From contig JALXCZ010000008.1 of the NCBI GenBank assembly GCA_026990595.1, positions 1 to 64,000 of the forward strand: a stretch of DNA of 64,000 bases, written 5' to 3'. The notes beneath the pieces are model-generated. The model was not told the origin of the DNA. It searched no databases and saw nothing but the letters and a program-made list of their open reading frames with translations. This DNA is from Sulfurovum sp. (GTDB lineage: Bacteria; Campylobacterota; Campylobacteria; Campylobacterales; Sulfurovaceae). Shown one piece after another: positions 41,996-51,606 of this stretch (positions are counted from its first letter, which is position 1; the number at the start of each line of letters is the position of its first letter). The translations under genes and the position numbers were made by a program.

Positions 41996-44341
41996 ATGAA
42001 TCACATTGAAACAGAAATAGAGATAGAGGATAATGACTTGAGCCAAGCAATTGACAATACAGAGATATCATTTAAAGAACGACTTACCTACGATAAATTG
42101 AGTTTTTACTATATTTCACTGCCCATCATGCTTCTTGGTAACCTGATGGGTGCACTTCTCTTAAGTGCTATTCAATTAAATGTTGTTGATCTCTATTCAA
42201 TCGGTATCTGGCTGAGCATCAGTATTATTATGTTTTTCTATAGTTTATACCAATACTCTTTATTTAAAAATGAGACTGAGGAGAACAAACTAAAGAACTC
42301 TGATATATGGTTCGATAAATATTATACAAATATACTCATCAACGGTATTGTATGGGGGAGCAGTGCATTTTTACTCTTCCCCGAATCAAATCTCCTCAAT
42401 CAAATGATCGTTATCTTCTTCCTTTTTGCCATTGGTTTCTCGGCTATGGGGATCCTTGCTTCGAAACGTGATCTGCTGCTTACCTACATTTTGGTAACGT
42501 ATGCCCCAATAATTCTGCGTCTGTTTTTTATGGAAGATGCACTTTATAAGACCATAGCCTATGCCATACTTGCATTGATACTTATTATGTTACTTGTTGC
42601 AAACTATTATGGAAAAGTGATCAATAATGCACTGAACAGCCGACAGCATTTTATCACTATTAAACATACACATGAAAAACTCAAAGAGCGTTTCTTCTCT
42701 CTGTTCGAACGTGCACCTGTAGGAATATATTATTATAATGAAGCATTGGAGCTTGAAGATATCAATACGCATTTCATGCAAATGAATAAAGTAGAAAAGA
42801 AAGAATCTCTTATTGGCTTGGATCTGCATGCTTTAAGCAATAAACAGATCGTACATGCGCATGAAGATGTATTTAAAGGGAAGACAGGGAATTACCGTGG
42901 TCCCTTTGAGGCACTACATAATCAAAATCTTTATGTAAAACTTTCAACAGTTCCTATGATCAATGCTGACGGTAAAGTTGCAGGAGGTATCACTATCATC
43001 AATGACATTACCAATGAAGTAACAGCAAAAGAGAAAATGATACGCAATGCCTATTATGACCTGCTTACCAACATACCTAACCGTACCCTTCTTATGGATA
43101 AACTTAAAAGTTTTATTACAAACAAAAGAGACCATGAAGAGTATGCAGCATTGCTCTTTTTGGATATTGACAACTTTAAGAAAGTCAATGAAACCTTTGG
43201 GCATGATGTTGGTGATTCTCTGCTCAAGCAAGTGGTACAACGAATAGAAGATGTAATAGGGAGTCGTGAGACTTTTGCAAGAGTAAGCGGTAATAAATTC
43301 GTTATTCTTATCCCCTCTTTGCATATGGATAAAACACTCTCTGAAGAGATGACGGTCAAATATATATCAACGATCAATAAGCATTTCACACAACCGCTTA
43401 ATGTCGCAGGAGAAGAATACCATTTAAGTTTTACCATCGGTGTAGTACTTTTCAACAACAGTGATGCTTCCGCCTTTGATCTTCTTAAGCGTGCAGAAAC
43501 AGCCATGTACGAAGCAAAGAGAAATGCCCGAGGAACAAGTGAGTTTTATACAAGCAGTATGAGTGCCGATACAAAAGAACAGCTTATGCTTGAAAATGAT
43601 ATCCACAAAGCCATGAAGAATAATGAATTATCCATCTATTATCAGCCACAGTTAGATGTTCAGGAAAATAAGATCATTGGCGCAGAGGCATTGATACGCT
43701 GGAAACACTCCCAAAAAGGTTTTATTCCACCTTCAAAATTCATCCCTGTTGCAGAAGAGAGCGGTATTATCATTAAGCTGGAAGAGTGGATCTTCGATAG
43801 AACCCTAAGTGAAATCAAGGCTTTAAGCCAAAGAGAAGAAGGTTTTAATTTAGACCATATTGCTATCAATGTGAGTACTATCCATTTTCTTCAACCACAT
43901 TTTGTAGAACAACTGATGCTGCTTGTCAATAAGCATAAGGTAAAACCGGAATGGATCGAATTAGAGATCACAGAAAGCGGTATTATGCGTAACATTGATG
44001 ATGCTATAGCAAAGATAAAAGAGTTAAAGAAGTTCGGGTTCAGTTTTTCCATTGATGATTTCGGTACAGGGTATTCTTCTTTGGCCTATCTTAAGAAACT
44101 TCCTGTAGATATGATCAAGATAGATCAATCTTTTATCTTTAATATGAATCAGAACAAAGGTGATGCAATGATCGTTGAATCGGTTGTTGCTATAGGACAG
44201 AAGTTTGATCTGAAAATCTTGGCTGAAGGTGTAGAGAATGATGCGACATTAAACTATCTTAAGATCATAAAATGTGATCTTTATCAAGGAAACTTCGGAT
44301 ATAAACCTATGCCACTGGAAGAGTTTATAAAAATTGTGTAA
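41996..44341 (+). CDS. Membrane PAS-GGDEF-EAL protein, likely c-di-GMP phosphodiesterase
   Basis: 781 residues. The N-terminus has about six membrane helices (roughly 33-205, MASE-like), then a PAS domain (about 225-335), a GGDEF domain (about 345-505) and an EAL domain (about 525-775). The GGDEF active-site loop reads SGNKF near 432, so cyclase activity is unlikely. The EAL domain keeps EALIRW near 562, DDFGTGYSSL and KIDQSF, so it is probably an active phosphodiesterase. It stands alone with a ~190-base upstream gap and ends at a bidirectional-looking terminator. Confidence 0.92.
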   Translation: MNHIETEIEIEDNDLSQAIDNTEISFKERLTYDKLSFYYISLPIMLLGNLMGALLLSAIQLNVVDLYSIGIWLSISIIMFFYSLYQYSLFKNETEENKLKNSDIWFDKYYTNILINGIVWGSSAFLLFPESNLLNQMIVIFFLFAIGFSAMGILASKRDLLLTYILVTYAPIILRLFFMEDALYKTIAYAILALILIMLLVANYYGKVINNALNSRQHFITIKHTHEKLKERFFSLFERAPVGIYYYNEALELEDINTHFMQMNKVEKKESLIGLDLHALSNKQIVHAHEDVFKGKTGNYRGPFEALHNQNLYVKLSTVPMINADGKVAGGITIINDITNEVTAKEKMIRNAYYDLLTNIPNRTLLMDKLKSFITNKRDHEEYAALLFLDIDNFKKVNETFGHDVGDSLLKQVVQRIEDVIGSRETFARVSGNKFVILIPSLHMDKTLSEEMTVKYISTINKHFTQPLNVAGEEYHLSFTIGVVLFNNSDASAFDLLKRAETAMYEAKRNARGTSEFYTSSMSADTKEQLMLENDIHKAMKNNELSIYYQPQLDVQENKIIGAEALIRWKHSQKGFIPPSKFIPVAEESGIIIKLEEWIFDRTLSEIKALSQREEGFNLDHIAINVSTIHFLQPHFVEQLMLLVNKHKVKPEWIELEITESGIMRNIDDAIAKIKELKKFGFSFSIDDFGTGYSSLAYLKKLPVDMIKIDQSFIFNMNQNKGDAMIVESVVAIGQKFDLKILAEGVENDATLNYLKIIKCDLYQGNFGYKPMPLEEFIKIV

Positions 44342-44347
44342 ACATTT

Positions 44348-44375
44348 TTCATGTACCCTTGCGAGGGTACATGAA
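44348..44375. terminator. Bidirectional terminator between the EAL gene and htpG
   Basis: TTCATGTACCCT, TTGC-type loop and AGGGTACATGAA form a perfect 12-bp stem between two convergent genes. It is flanked by T-rich (CATTTTTC) and A/T-rich sequence on the two sides. Confidence 0.75.
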
Positions 44376-44378
44376 TAA

Positions 44379-46241
44379 TTACAGTGCTTTGGTTGCCAAA
44401 GACGCTACCCTTTGTGCAAAAGCTCCTTTGTCTTTGGGTTCTAACCCCTCAGACAATTTTGCAGAATCCAATAATATCCATGATAACGCTTCAAACAGAG
44501 ATTTGTCCTCAAGTTTATCAAGCTTTTTAATCATTTCGTGATCCGGGTTGATTTCTAAAATAAGAGGAGTCTCAGGCATTTCCTGACCCATTTGGGCAAA
44601 CATTGCTGCCATACCTGCCATAGGATCAGAAGGATCTTTAAGTACACAAGATGGACTGGATGTTAGTCTTGAAGTGGTTTTTACCTCTTTTACCTCATCA
44701 CCCAGAACCTCTTTGATTTTGTCTGTCAAAGGCTTGAACTCTTTTGCCACTTCTTCTTTCTCTTCCTCTGTTTTAGAGTCCGGAGCATCGATCGTTGTAA
44801 TATCTTTAAGTGTCCACTCCTTATATGTGCCTATCATTGGTGTAACAATACTGTCTACTTCCTGATCATCCATAATAAGTACTTCTATATTTGCTTTTTT
44901 ATAGGCTTCAAGCAGTGGAGAGTTTCTCAAAACTTTTTCATCTTCACCAATAATGTAATAAATTTCTTTTTTCTCTGAATCTCCACGACTGATATATTCT
45001 TCAAAACTTACAAGCCCTTCTTCATTGGAAGATTTATATTTCACAAGATCAAGAAGCAGCTCTTTATTCGTATGATCCGTATAGATACCCTCTTTTATAA
45101 CCCTGTTATATTGCTCTGTAAATATCTGAGCATCTTCACCTTCAAGTTTTTTGATCGCCTGAAGGATCTTTTTAGTCGAATTTTGTTTGATGTTTGCCAA
45201 AATCCTGTTTTCCTGGAGCAGTTCTCTGGAAACATTCAGAGGAAGATCTTCAGAGTCAATGATCCCTTTTACAAATCGCAGATAGGGAGGCAGTAACTCT
45301 TTATCATCATCTGTAATGAATACACGTTTCACATAAAGTTTCACACCCGGTTGATAGTCTGCTCTATAGAGATCCATCGGGGCTGTTCTAGGAATGTAAA
45401 AAAGTGTGGTGAACTCGTTGGCTCCCTCCACTTTATTATGCAGATAGACCAATGGTTCATCACTGTCATGAGAAATCGTTTTGTAGAACTCTACATAATC
45501 CTCTTTTTTCAACTCTGATTTTGGCAGCGTCCAAAGTGCAGTAGCTTCATTGATCTGCTCAGACTTTTGTACTTTTTTCTCTTTTTTCTCATCCCCTTCC
45601 CCTTCAGACTCTAGCTCTTCGTAGTTAAGTATAATTGGATAAGCAATATGGTTGGAATATTTTTTAACCACTTCCTGAGTTCTCCATTTATCTAAAAACT
45701 CTTTCTCGTCCTCTTTGAGCTTGATGTAAATGACTGTACCGTGAGACTCTTTGGTCACAGATTTTAGTTCATACTCTCCTGTACCATCTGTACTGAACAT
45801 ATAAGCCTGCTCTTCACCGGCTTTTTTAGAGATAACATCTACTTGCTCTGCTACCATGAATACAGAGTAGAATCCTACCCCGAATTGACCGATAAGATTG
45901 GAATCTTTTTTGGCATCACCCGTAAGTGATTCTACAAAAGACTTTGTCCCTGATTTTGCGATCGTTCCAAGATTATCCATGAGATCAGCTTCATTCATAC
46001 CGATACCGTTATCCATGATACTCATAGAACGATCATCTTTATCTAATTTGATCGTGATCTTTCCAGACCAGTTCTCTTCTTTGAATTTCTCGTCTGTCAG
46101 TGAAAGATAATTAAATTTATCCAAGGCATCACTGGCATTGGAAACCAGTTCACGTATAAATATCTCTTTATTTGAGTAGAGTGAATGTGTCATGAGTTTG
46201 AGCAGTTGCCCTATTTCTGTTTGAAATTGATGTTTAGCCAT
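44379..46241 (-). CDS. htpG: Molecular chaperone HtpG (Hsp90)
   Basis: 620 residues, full length. The N-terminal GHKL ATPase has NASDALDKFNYLS near 36, IMDNGIGM near 80 and GQFGVGFYSVF near 120. Middle and C-terminal dimerisation domains follow. AGGAG lies upstream of the ATG, a TATAAT box lies at 46277-46282 (minus strand), and a dyad at 46321-46343 is a possible operator. Confidence 0.97.
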   Translation of the reverse strand: MAKHQFQTEIGQLLKLMTHSLYSNKEIFIRELVSNASDALDKFNYLSLTDEKFKEENWSGKITIKLDKDDRSMSIMDNGIGMNEADLMDNLGTIAKSGTKSFVESLTGDAKKDSNLIGQFGVGFYSVFMVAEQVDVISKKAGEEQAYMFSTDGTGEYELKSVTKESHGTVIYIKLKEDEKEFLDKWRTQEVVKKYSNHIAYPIILNYEELESEGEGDEKKEKKVQKSEQINEATALWTLPKSELKKEDYVEFYKTISHDSDEPLVYLHNKVEGANEFTTLFYIPRTAPMDLYRADYQPGVKLYVKRVFITDDDKELLPPYLRFVKGIIDSEDLPLNVSRELLQENRILANIKQNSTKKILQAIKKLEGEDAQIFTEQYNRVIKEGIYTDHTNKELLLDLVKYKSSNEEGLVSFEEYISRGDSEKKEIYYIIGEDEKVLRNSPLLEAYKKANIEVLIMDDQEVDSIVTPMIGTYKEWTLKDITTIDAPDSKTEEEKEEVAKEFKPLTDKIKEVLGDEVKEVKTTSRLTSSPSCVLKDPSDPMAGMAAMFAQMGQEMPETPLILEINPDHEMIKKLDKLEDKSLFEALSWILLDSAKLSEGLEPKDKGAFAQRVASLATKAL

Positions 46242-46320
46242 ACGGTTTCTCCTGATTTTTATGTTTATTTTGTGGGATTATATACTATTTTAATAAATAT
46301 TTCAAGTTTTTTTGTAAGAT

Positions 46321-46343
46321 AGTTTAGTCTTTATGACTAAACT
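46321..46343. promoter_or_regulatory. Perfect dyad upstream of the htpG promoter
   Basis: AGTTTAGTC, TTTAT, GACTAAACT: 9-bp arms about 40-60 bases upstream of the htpG TATAAT box. It could bind a heat-shock regulator, but it does not match the CIRCE element; a terminator for the guaA transcript is less likely because no T-run follows. Confidence 0.4.
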
Positions 46344-46492
46344 CTATAGAATGAAGCCATTCAAACAAAGAGATAGATTTAAATTTTTTAAAGGAGCTTG
46401 GCAAAAATCAGACTAATAATACCTTTTAGTTTACCGTAGATTTGGCTATACAGTGTGAGTGGAGAGAGGGAGCGTACGCAAACAAAAAAATG

Positions 46493-46598
46493 AATTCTTT
46501 TCAGTTTGCTTTAGCTGTGAGGGCTGTTGTGAAGGAGCTTACTTAAAAGTAAGTGACTAAACAAACTCCCTCACAGATGAAGTAAAATGGAAAGAATT
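46493..46598. repeat. Long imperfect hairpin at the guaA stop
   Basis: 31-nt arms 46493-46523 and 46568-46598 pair with few mismatches (AATTCTTT...CTGTGAGGG against CCCTCACAG...AAAGAATT). A perfect inner hairpin CTTACTT/AAGTAAG sits at 46538-46553. It touches the guaA stop codon and may end or protect that transcript, although it is much larger than a normal terminator. The rest of the 46242-46596 gap holds the htpG promoter region and nothing else I could support. Confidence 0.65.
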
Positions 46599-48138
46599 AT
46601 TCCCATTCGATTGTTGCTGGGGGCTTGGATGAGATATCATACACTACCCTGTTGATCCCATCGATCTCATTGATGATTCTTCTACTCATTCCCTCCAGTA
46701 CATCATGTGGTACATGCGCGAAAGTAGCTGTCATCCCATCAACAGACTCTACCATACGAATACATACGGTATTGTCATAGGTACGGTTATCTCCCATTAC
46801 ACCGACTGACTGTACATTCAACAGTACAGTAAATGCCTGCCATACTTTGTCATAGTAGCCTGTGGCTTTTAACTCTTCCTGCATAATGGCATCTGACTCC
46901 CGAAGCAGTCTAAGTGCCTCTTCATTAACATCACCCATTACTCTGATAGCCAGTCCCGGTCCAGGGAAGGGATGTCTACCTATCATATCTTTTGGAAGTC
47001 CCAGTTCAAGTCCCAGTTTTCTAACCTCATCTTTAAATATCTCTCTTAAAGGCTCTACCAGTTCAAAGGTCATCCAGTCAGGAAGTCCCCCTACATTGTG
47101 GTGAGATTTAATTGTTTTGGATGGGCCTTTAACGGAAACTGATTCTATAACATCGGTATAGAGTGTTCCCTGTGCAAGGAAAGCCACATCTGTATGTTTA
47201 CTTGCCTCTTTGTCAAAGACTTCAATGAATTTTTCACCAATAGCTTTACGTTTTGTCTCAGGATCCGTCACACCTGCCAAAACATCCATGAATTCTTTTT
47301 TTGCATCAATCGTAATGAGTGGAATATCAAGAAGTTTAAACATATCCTGTACCTGTTCAGCTTCATCTTTTCGAAGCAACCCCTGATCAACAAATACACA
47401 GATAAGCTGTTCTTTCGGCAGTGCTTCATTCAGCATGGCAGCAACAACCGATGAATCAACACCTCCACTGACACCGCAAAGTACTTTTTTATCCCCTACC
47501 TGTGACTGTATCTGTGCAATCTTCTCTTTGGCAAAGCTTCCCATATTCCAGGTACTCTCACAGCCGCAAATATGTTTTGCAAAATTCTTCAGCAGTTTTG
47601 TTCCTTCTACCGAGTGGTGTACTTCCGGGTGAAACTGGAAAGCATAGAGTTGTGCCGACTCATTGGCTATGGCTGCATAAGGAGAGTTCTCACTCGTACC
47701 GACCACTTCAAATCCATCAGGCAGTCTCTCGGCTCTGTCACCATGACTCATCCAGACAATAGAGTCCTGTTCAATATCTTTAAAAATAAGAGAATCACTC
47801 TTCTCTATATGCAGTTTTGCCTTACCGTATTCATGATGATTTGCAGGAACGACCGATCCACCAAAATGCTGTGTGATCAGCTGCATTCCGTAACAAATAC
47901 CCAAGATCGGTAATCCCAGATCCCAGATCGCATCATTCGGTTTATATGCATCTTCTGCGTATACAGATGCTGGTCCACCGGAGAGGATGATCCCCTGTGG
48001 TTTTCTAGCCTTGATATCTTCAATACTCTCACGGTAAGGTACAACTTCCGTATAGACACCTGATTCTCTTAATTTTCTTGCGATGAGTTGTGTATATTGT
48101 GAACCGAAGTCTAAAACTAGAATAGGTACTTGTTTCAT
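46597..48138 (-). CDS. guaA: GMP synthase (glutamine-hydrolysing)
   Basis: 513 residues, full length. The class I amidotransferase domain has nucleophile Cys in GICYGMQL near 83 and HPEV near 172. The ATP pyrophosphatase domain has the P-loop [12 protein letters not shown] near 225, and the C-terminal dimerisation domain ends in the conserved PPATIEWE. It converts XMP to GMP. AAGGAT lies upstream of the ATG. Confidence 0.97.
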   Translation of the reverse strand: MKQVPILVLDFGSQYTQLIARKLRESGVYTEVVPYRESIEDIKARKPQGIILSGGPASVYAEDAYKPNDAIWDLGLPILGICYGMQLITQHFGGSVVPANHHEYGKAKLHIEKSDSLIFKDIEQDSIVWMSHGDRAERLPDGFEVVGTSENSPYAAIANESAQLYAFQFHPEVHHSVEGTKLLKNFAKHICGCESTWNMGSFAKEKIAQIQSQVGDKKVLCGVSGGVDSSVVAAMLNEALPKEQLICVFVDQGLLRKDEAEQVQDMFKLLDIPLITIDAKKEFMDVLAGVTDPETKRKAIGEKFIEVFDKEASKHTDVAFLAQGTLYTDVIESVSVKGPSKTIKSHHNVGGLPDWMTFELVEPLREIFKDEVRKLGLELGLPKDMIGRHPFPGPGLAIRVMGDVNEEALRLLRESDAIMQEELKATGYYDKVWQAFTVLLNVQSVGVMGDNRTYDNTVCIRMVESVDGMTATFAHVPHDVLEGMSRRIINEIDGINRVVYDISSKPPATIEWE

Positions 48139-48222
48139 AAATAAAATCCTTGTATTTGTATGAGTAAATTTTTCAACAAAAACTTATTCATATAAATGTA
48201 CTCCCTTCAACAGAGAAAACTA

Positions 48223-48262
48223 CCGTTCCCTGAGCCTGCCGAAGGAAGCTTGTCAAAGCTAC
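48223..48262. repeat. REP-like palindromic repeat
   Basis: The sequence CGTTCCCTGAGCCTGCCGAAGG and the following CTTGTCAAAGCT resemble the widespread CCCTGAGCCTGTCGAAGGG-type bacterial repeat, in slightly degraded form. It lies between guaA and nhaD. Confidence 0.5.
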
Positions 48263-49584
48263 ATTAGGTGTGCGCCTATATGTAGTATTTCAAATTGTAT
48301 ATACCATACTATGATAGAAATAATATATCCCACCAATACTGTCCAGGCATATTTCATATGTGATGCAAAGGTATAGATACCATGCATTTTACCCATTACC
48401 CCAACACCTGCAGCTGAACCAAATGAGATAAGACTTCCACCTACACCTGCTGTCATTGTTACAAGCATCCATTGCGACTGTGCATCAGCACCCATATTGG
48501 GATCGGCTTTAAGCACAGCGGACATTACAGGAACATTATCTACGATTGAAGAGAGAAATCCTACTCCGATATTCACAGCCGTAGCTCCAAATTCTTGATA
48601 GAGGGTTGTAAAATATTCTAAAAAACCTAAAAAGTGTAGCCCGCCAACTGCTGCTAAAATACCAAAAAAGAAAAGCAATGTATCATTCTCAATTTTAGCG
48701 ATCCATGAAAATGCATTTAATTGCGTTTCTGTCGGTCCTACATTGATTTTGTATACATACATTTTAAGCAATGCCAAACCAAACATCATTCCCCACATTG
48801 CAGGAAGATGCATAACCTGATGAGAAAGTACTGCGAGTGCAATGGTCAGTGCAAAAAGCCCTATAATGGTCTTTCCACCCTCTGCAATTTCTACTTTTTT
48901 CTCATCCGCACTAAACGGTGGTGTTCCCTCAGGAACAAAACGGCTGAGCAAAAATGCTGTGATACCCCAACCAAGTACGGCAGCAGGGAACAAAAAGAGG
49001 AATTCGGTAAATGCACCTTTTCCGTCTACCCATACCATCAGTGTTGTAATATCTCCAAACGGTGACCATGCACCGCCTGCATTGGCAGCAACCACAATGT
49101 TGATAGCACCGGGAACCAAGAAAGATTTATTCTCTTTATCTATTGTTAAGAGTACGGTAGAGAGGATCAACGCTGTCGTCAGGTTATCTGCAACCGGAGA
49201 GATAAAAAATGCCAAAAGACCGGTGATCCAAAAAAGTTTTTTATATGTATAGCCTTTAGAAACCAGATTGTAACGCAAGGCAGAAAAGACACCTCTGTCT
49301 ATCATTGCTTCAATGTATGTCATTGCCACCATTAGGAAGAAGAAAATACCCGCGATCTCCACAATGAGATGCTCTACTTCAGTTTCAAGTGAATGTCCAT
49401 CTAAGCCGTTCAGTGAAAAATAGAGCCCGATAAGCATAAAGATACCCGTTCCCGCAAGCAGTGCCGGTTTAGCTTTGTTGATATGATATTTATCTTCTGT
49501 GGCAATAAAATAATATCCTACAATAAATATAATAAGGGATAGTATCCCTACCCATGTGGTAGTCAAATGTAGTTGGTCGTGCAT
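48259..49584 (-). CDS. nhaD: NhaD-type Na+/H+ antiporter
   Basis: 441 residues, about 11-12 membrane helices. Conserved NhaD-like segments include FISPVADNLTTALILSTVLL, NAGGAWSPFGDITTLMVW and SSIVDNVPVMSAVL, which hold the polar residues expected for ion transport. It exchanges sodium for protons at the inner membrane, fitting a marine lifestyle. AAGGA precedes the ATG. nadB lies 18 bases upstream on the same strand, so the two are likely co-transcribed. Confidence 0.92.
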   Translation of the reverse strand: MHDQLHLTTTWVGILSLIIFIVGYYFIATEDKYHINKAKPALLAGTGIFMLIGLYFSLNGLDGHSLETEVEHLIVEIAGIFFFLMVAMTYIEAMIDRGVFSALRYNLVSKGYTYKKLFWITGLLAFFISPVADNLTTALILSTVLLTIDKENKSFLVPGAINIVVAANAGGAWSPFGDITTLMVWVDGKGAFTEFLFLFPAAVLGWGITAFLLSRFVPEGTPPFSADEKKVEIAEGGKTIIGLFALTIALAVLSHQVMHLPAMWGMMFGLALLKMYVYKINVGPTETQLNAFSWIAKIENDTLLFFFGILAAVGGLHFLGFLEYFTTLYQEFGATAVNIGVGFLSSIVDNVPVMSAVLKADPNMGADAQSQWMLVTMTAGVGGSLISFGSAAGVGVMGKMHGIYTFASHMKYAWTVLVGYIISIIVWYIQFEILHIGAHLM

Positions 49585-49602
49585 TTTTTTCCTTGTATGT
49601 AG

Positions 49603-51051
49603 TTAGTTTTCTATATAGTGTGAGCCCAAAGACTCTTTTCTCGCAAGCGCTGCCTCAACAATAGCCGATGCGGTATTAAGACGCAACTGAAGCAGCCGTC
49701 CTATCTCTTGATTTTTCATATCATAGATAAGGTTTTTTGCTTCATGCAAACCTTTGGTCGTCCTGATAATTCCTATGTCATTCCACATCACTTGGCGCAA
49801 TTTCTGCTTATAGGTTTTATCATTTTCTTTGTGCAGAATATTACCGTAATCTTTCTCAAAAGCAGGTGTTTTGACTGCCTGATGTCTTTTACCCAAAAGA
49901 TGATCTACTGCACGCTTTGCAAAAACCACTCCTTCAAGCAGTGAATTGGAAGCCAGACGGTTTGCACCATGTACACCTGTTCGTGCTGCTTCACCGATAA
50001 CATAGAGCCCTTCCATCCCTTCAATACATCCATGTGTGTCACATTTTATCCCTCCATTTGCATAGTGAAATGCCGGAGAGATCGAAACTCTGTCTTTTGG
50101 GAAATGATAACCCAAAGCTTCAAAAGTATGTGTAATATTGGGGAAACGTTCATGGAACCACTGCTCCTCAAACATCGAGAAATCCAAATAGGCATTTTCT
50201 CCTGTTTTGCGCTTATAGTCAAATATACCCCGGGCAACAATATCACGACTTGCCAACTCCCCGCGTTCATCATAGTCAAAAAGGAAACGATTTTCCTTTT
50301 CTCCCACAATATGAGCTCCCTCTCCTCTAAGTGCTTCCGTCAAAAGAAGTTTCCTTGCATAAGGGGTATCTACAAAAACCGTCGGGTGGAACTGCATAAA
50401 CTCCATATCGGAAAGTTCAATACCTTTTTCAACACAAATACCATGTATATCTGCTGAGACCGTACGGGAATTCGTGTTGTAGGCATAAAGGGAACCGACT
50501 CCTCCGCTGGCAATGATGACATCATCAGCATAAATGGTCGTAGGTTCATAATTCACTGTGGCTTTTACCCCGTAACATCTGCCGTTCTCTATCAGCAGAT
50601 CATACACAAGAGTATTTTTTTGAAGTTTATGTTTATTCTGCACCATCATAAAATAGTGCATATAACGCCCTGTTGCATCTCCGCCTGCATGGACGATCCG
50701 TGCTACAGAGTGAGCCGCTTCTTTGGTATAAAGGATATTTCCCTCTTCATCTTTATCGAATTCCATCCCTTTGGCAATAATATCTGCTGTGGTTTCAAGC
50801 GAAGTACGTGAGAGGATCTCCACAGCTTCTTTATTATTGTGGTAGGCACCTGCTGCCATGGTATCTTCCACGTGCAAAGGAATATCTGCCTCATTCAAGG
50901 CGGTAACCATCCCTCCCTGTGCATAAAAAGTATTACATTCCCAGGGAATATCTTTACAAACAACCAGTACCTTTTTAGTCTTTGGCAACTGCATTGCGGC
51001 GTAAAGCCCTGCGATCCCGGCTCCAATGATCAGTACATCATATTTTGACAC
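49603..51051 (-). CDS. nadB: L-aspartate oxidase
   Basis: 482 residues from a GTG at 51051 with AAGGAT upstream; this start gives the flavoprotein N-terminus (V/M)SKYDVLIIGAGIAGLYAA. Further FAD/substrate blocks are YAQGGMVTA, FMQFHPTVF, EALRGEGAH and EAARTGVHGANRLASNSLLE. It makes iminoaspartate for NAD synthesis; the close homologue is the flavoprotein of succinate dehydrogenase, but the length and the GVHGANRLASNS block favour NadB. Confidence 0.93.
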   Translation of the reverse strand: MSKYDVLIIGAGIAGLYAAMQLPKTKKVLVVCKDIPWECNTFYAQGGMVTALNEADIPLHVEDTMAAGAYHNNKEAVEILSRTSLETTADIIAKGMEFDKDEEGNILYTKEAAHSVARIVHAGGDATGRYMHYFMMVQNKHKLQKNTLVYDLLIENGRCYGVKATVNYEPTTIYADDVIIASGGVGSLYAYNTNSRTVSADIHGICVEKGIELSDMEFMQFHPTVFVDTPYARKLLLTEALRGEGAHIVGEKENRFLFDYDERGELASRDIVARGIFDYKRKTGENAYLDFSMFEEQWFHERFPNITHTFEALGYHFPKDRVSISPAFHYANGGIKCDTHGCIEGMEGLYVIGEAARTGVHGANRLASNSLLEGVVFAKRAVDHLLGKRHQAVKTPAFEKDYGNILHKENDKTYKQKLRQVMWNDIGIIRTTKGLHEAKNLIYDMKNQEIGRLLQLRLNTASAIVEAALARKESLGSHYIEN

Positions 51052-51156
51052 ATCTTATCCTTTTACTGTTGTATTATTATCGGGTACATAGATCGGATTT
51101 GTTTTATGTCCGCAAGCAGTCAATACCATACAGCAAACAGATGCTATAATGACAGC

Positions 51157-51606
51157 ATGAAAAAAGTGTCTGTTATTTTGTCTCATCTTAGCAATCAACC
51201 TCAATTTAAAGTTTTAAAGCAACAGAACTGCTATAAGAAGTATATCTCACTTCTGGGAGCAAAATGGCAAAAAGCAATTGCATTCATTTACATAAAGAAT
51301 GATACACTTTTTGTTGCAGTCACACATCCGGGCTTTAAAATGGAACTTAATTATAATAGAGATTTATTAAAAAGCGTATTAACACAGCTTACAACCCATG
51401 ATCAGGAATGTGAAATGCTCAAAGCCCAAAAGGTAGTAGTTTTTCACAGTAAATATCATACCATAGAGAAAAATGAAGGTAATGCAACGACCATACCTTA
51501 TTATAATGAACTGGCTTCGAGTGATTTTGACATTTACACTGAAGATACAGAGCTCAAAGAGAAATTTGAAAAAATCAAAGCAGATATTAAAGCGCAGCTT
51601 CCATGA
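51157..51606 (+). CDS. DUF721 (DciA-like) protein
   Basis: 149 residues from the ATG at 51157; the frame runs 17 codons further up without support. The core GAKWQKAIAFIYIKNDTLFV and VAVTHPGFKMELNYN resembles the DUF721 domain, which in DciA helps load the replicative helicase. The C-terminus is charged. It overlaps the uvrC start by 4 bases (ATGA). Divergent from nadB. Confidence 0.65.
   Translation: MKKVSVILSHLSNQPQFKVLKQQNCYKKYISLLGAKWQKAIAFIYIKNDTLFVAVTHPGFKMELNYNRDLLKSVLTQLTTHDQECEMLKAQKVVVFHSKYHTIEKNEGNATTIPYYNELASSDFDIYTEDTELKEKFEKIKADIKAQLP

Noticed and set aside
46321-46343. CIRCE (HrcA) element upstream of htpG
   Set aside because: The arms and the 5-base spacer do not fit TTAGCACTC-N9-GAGTGCTAA.
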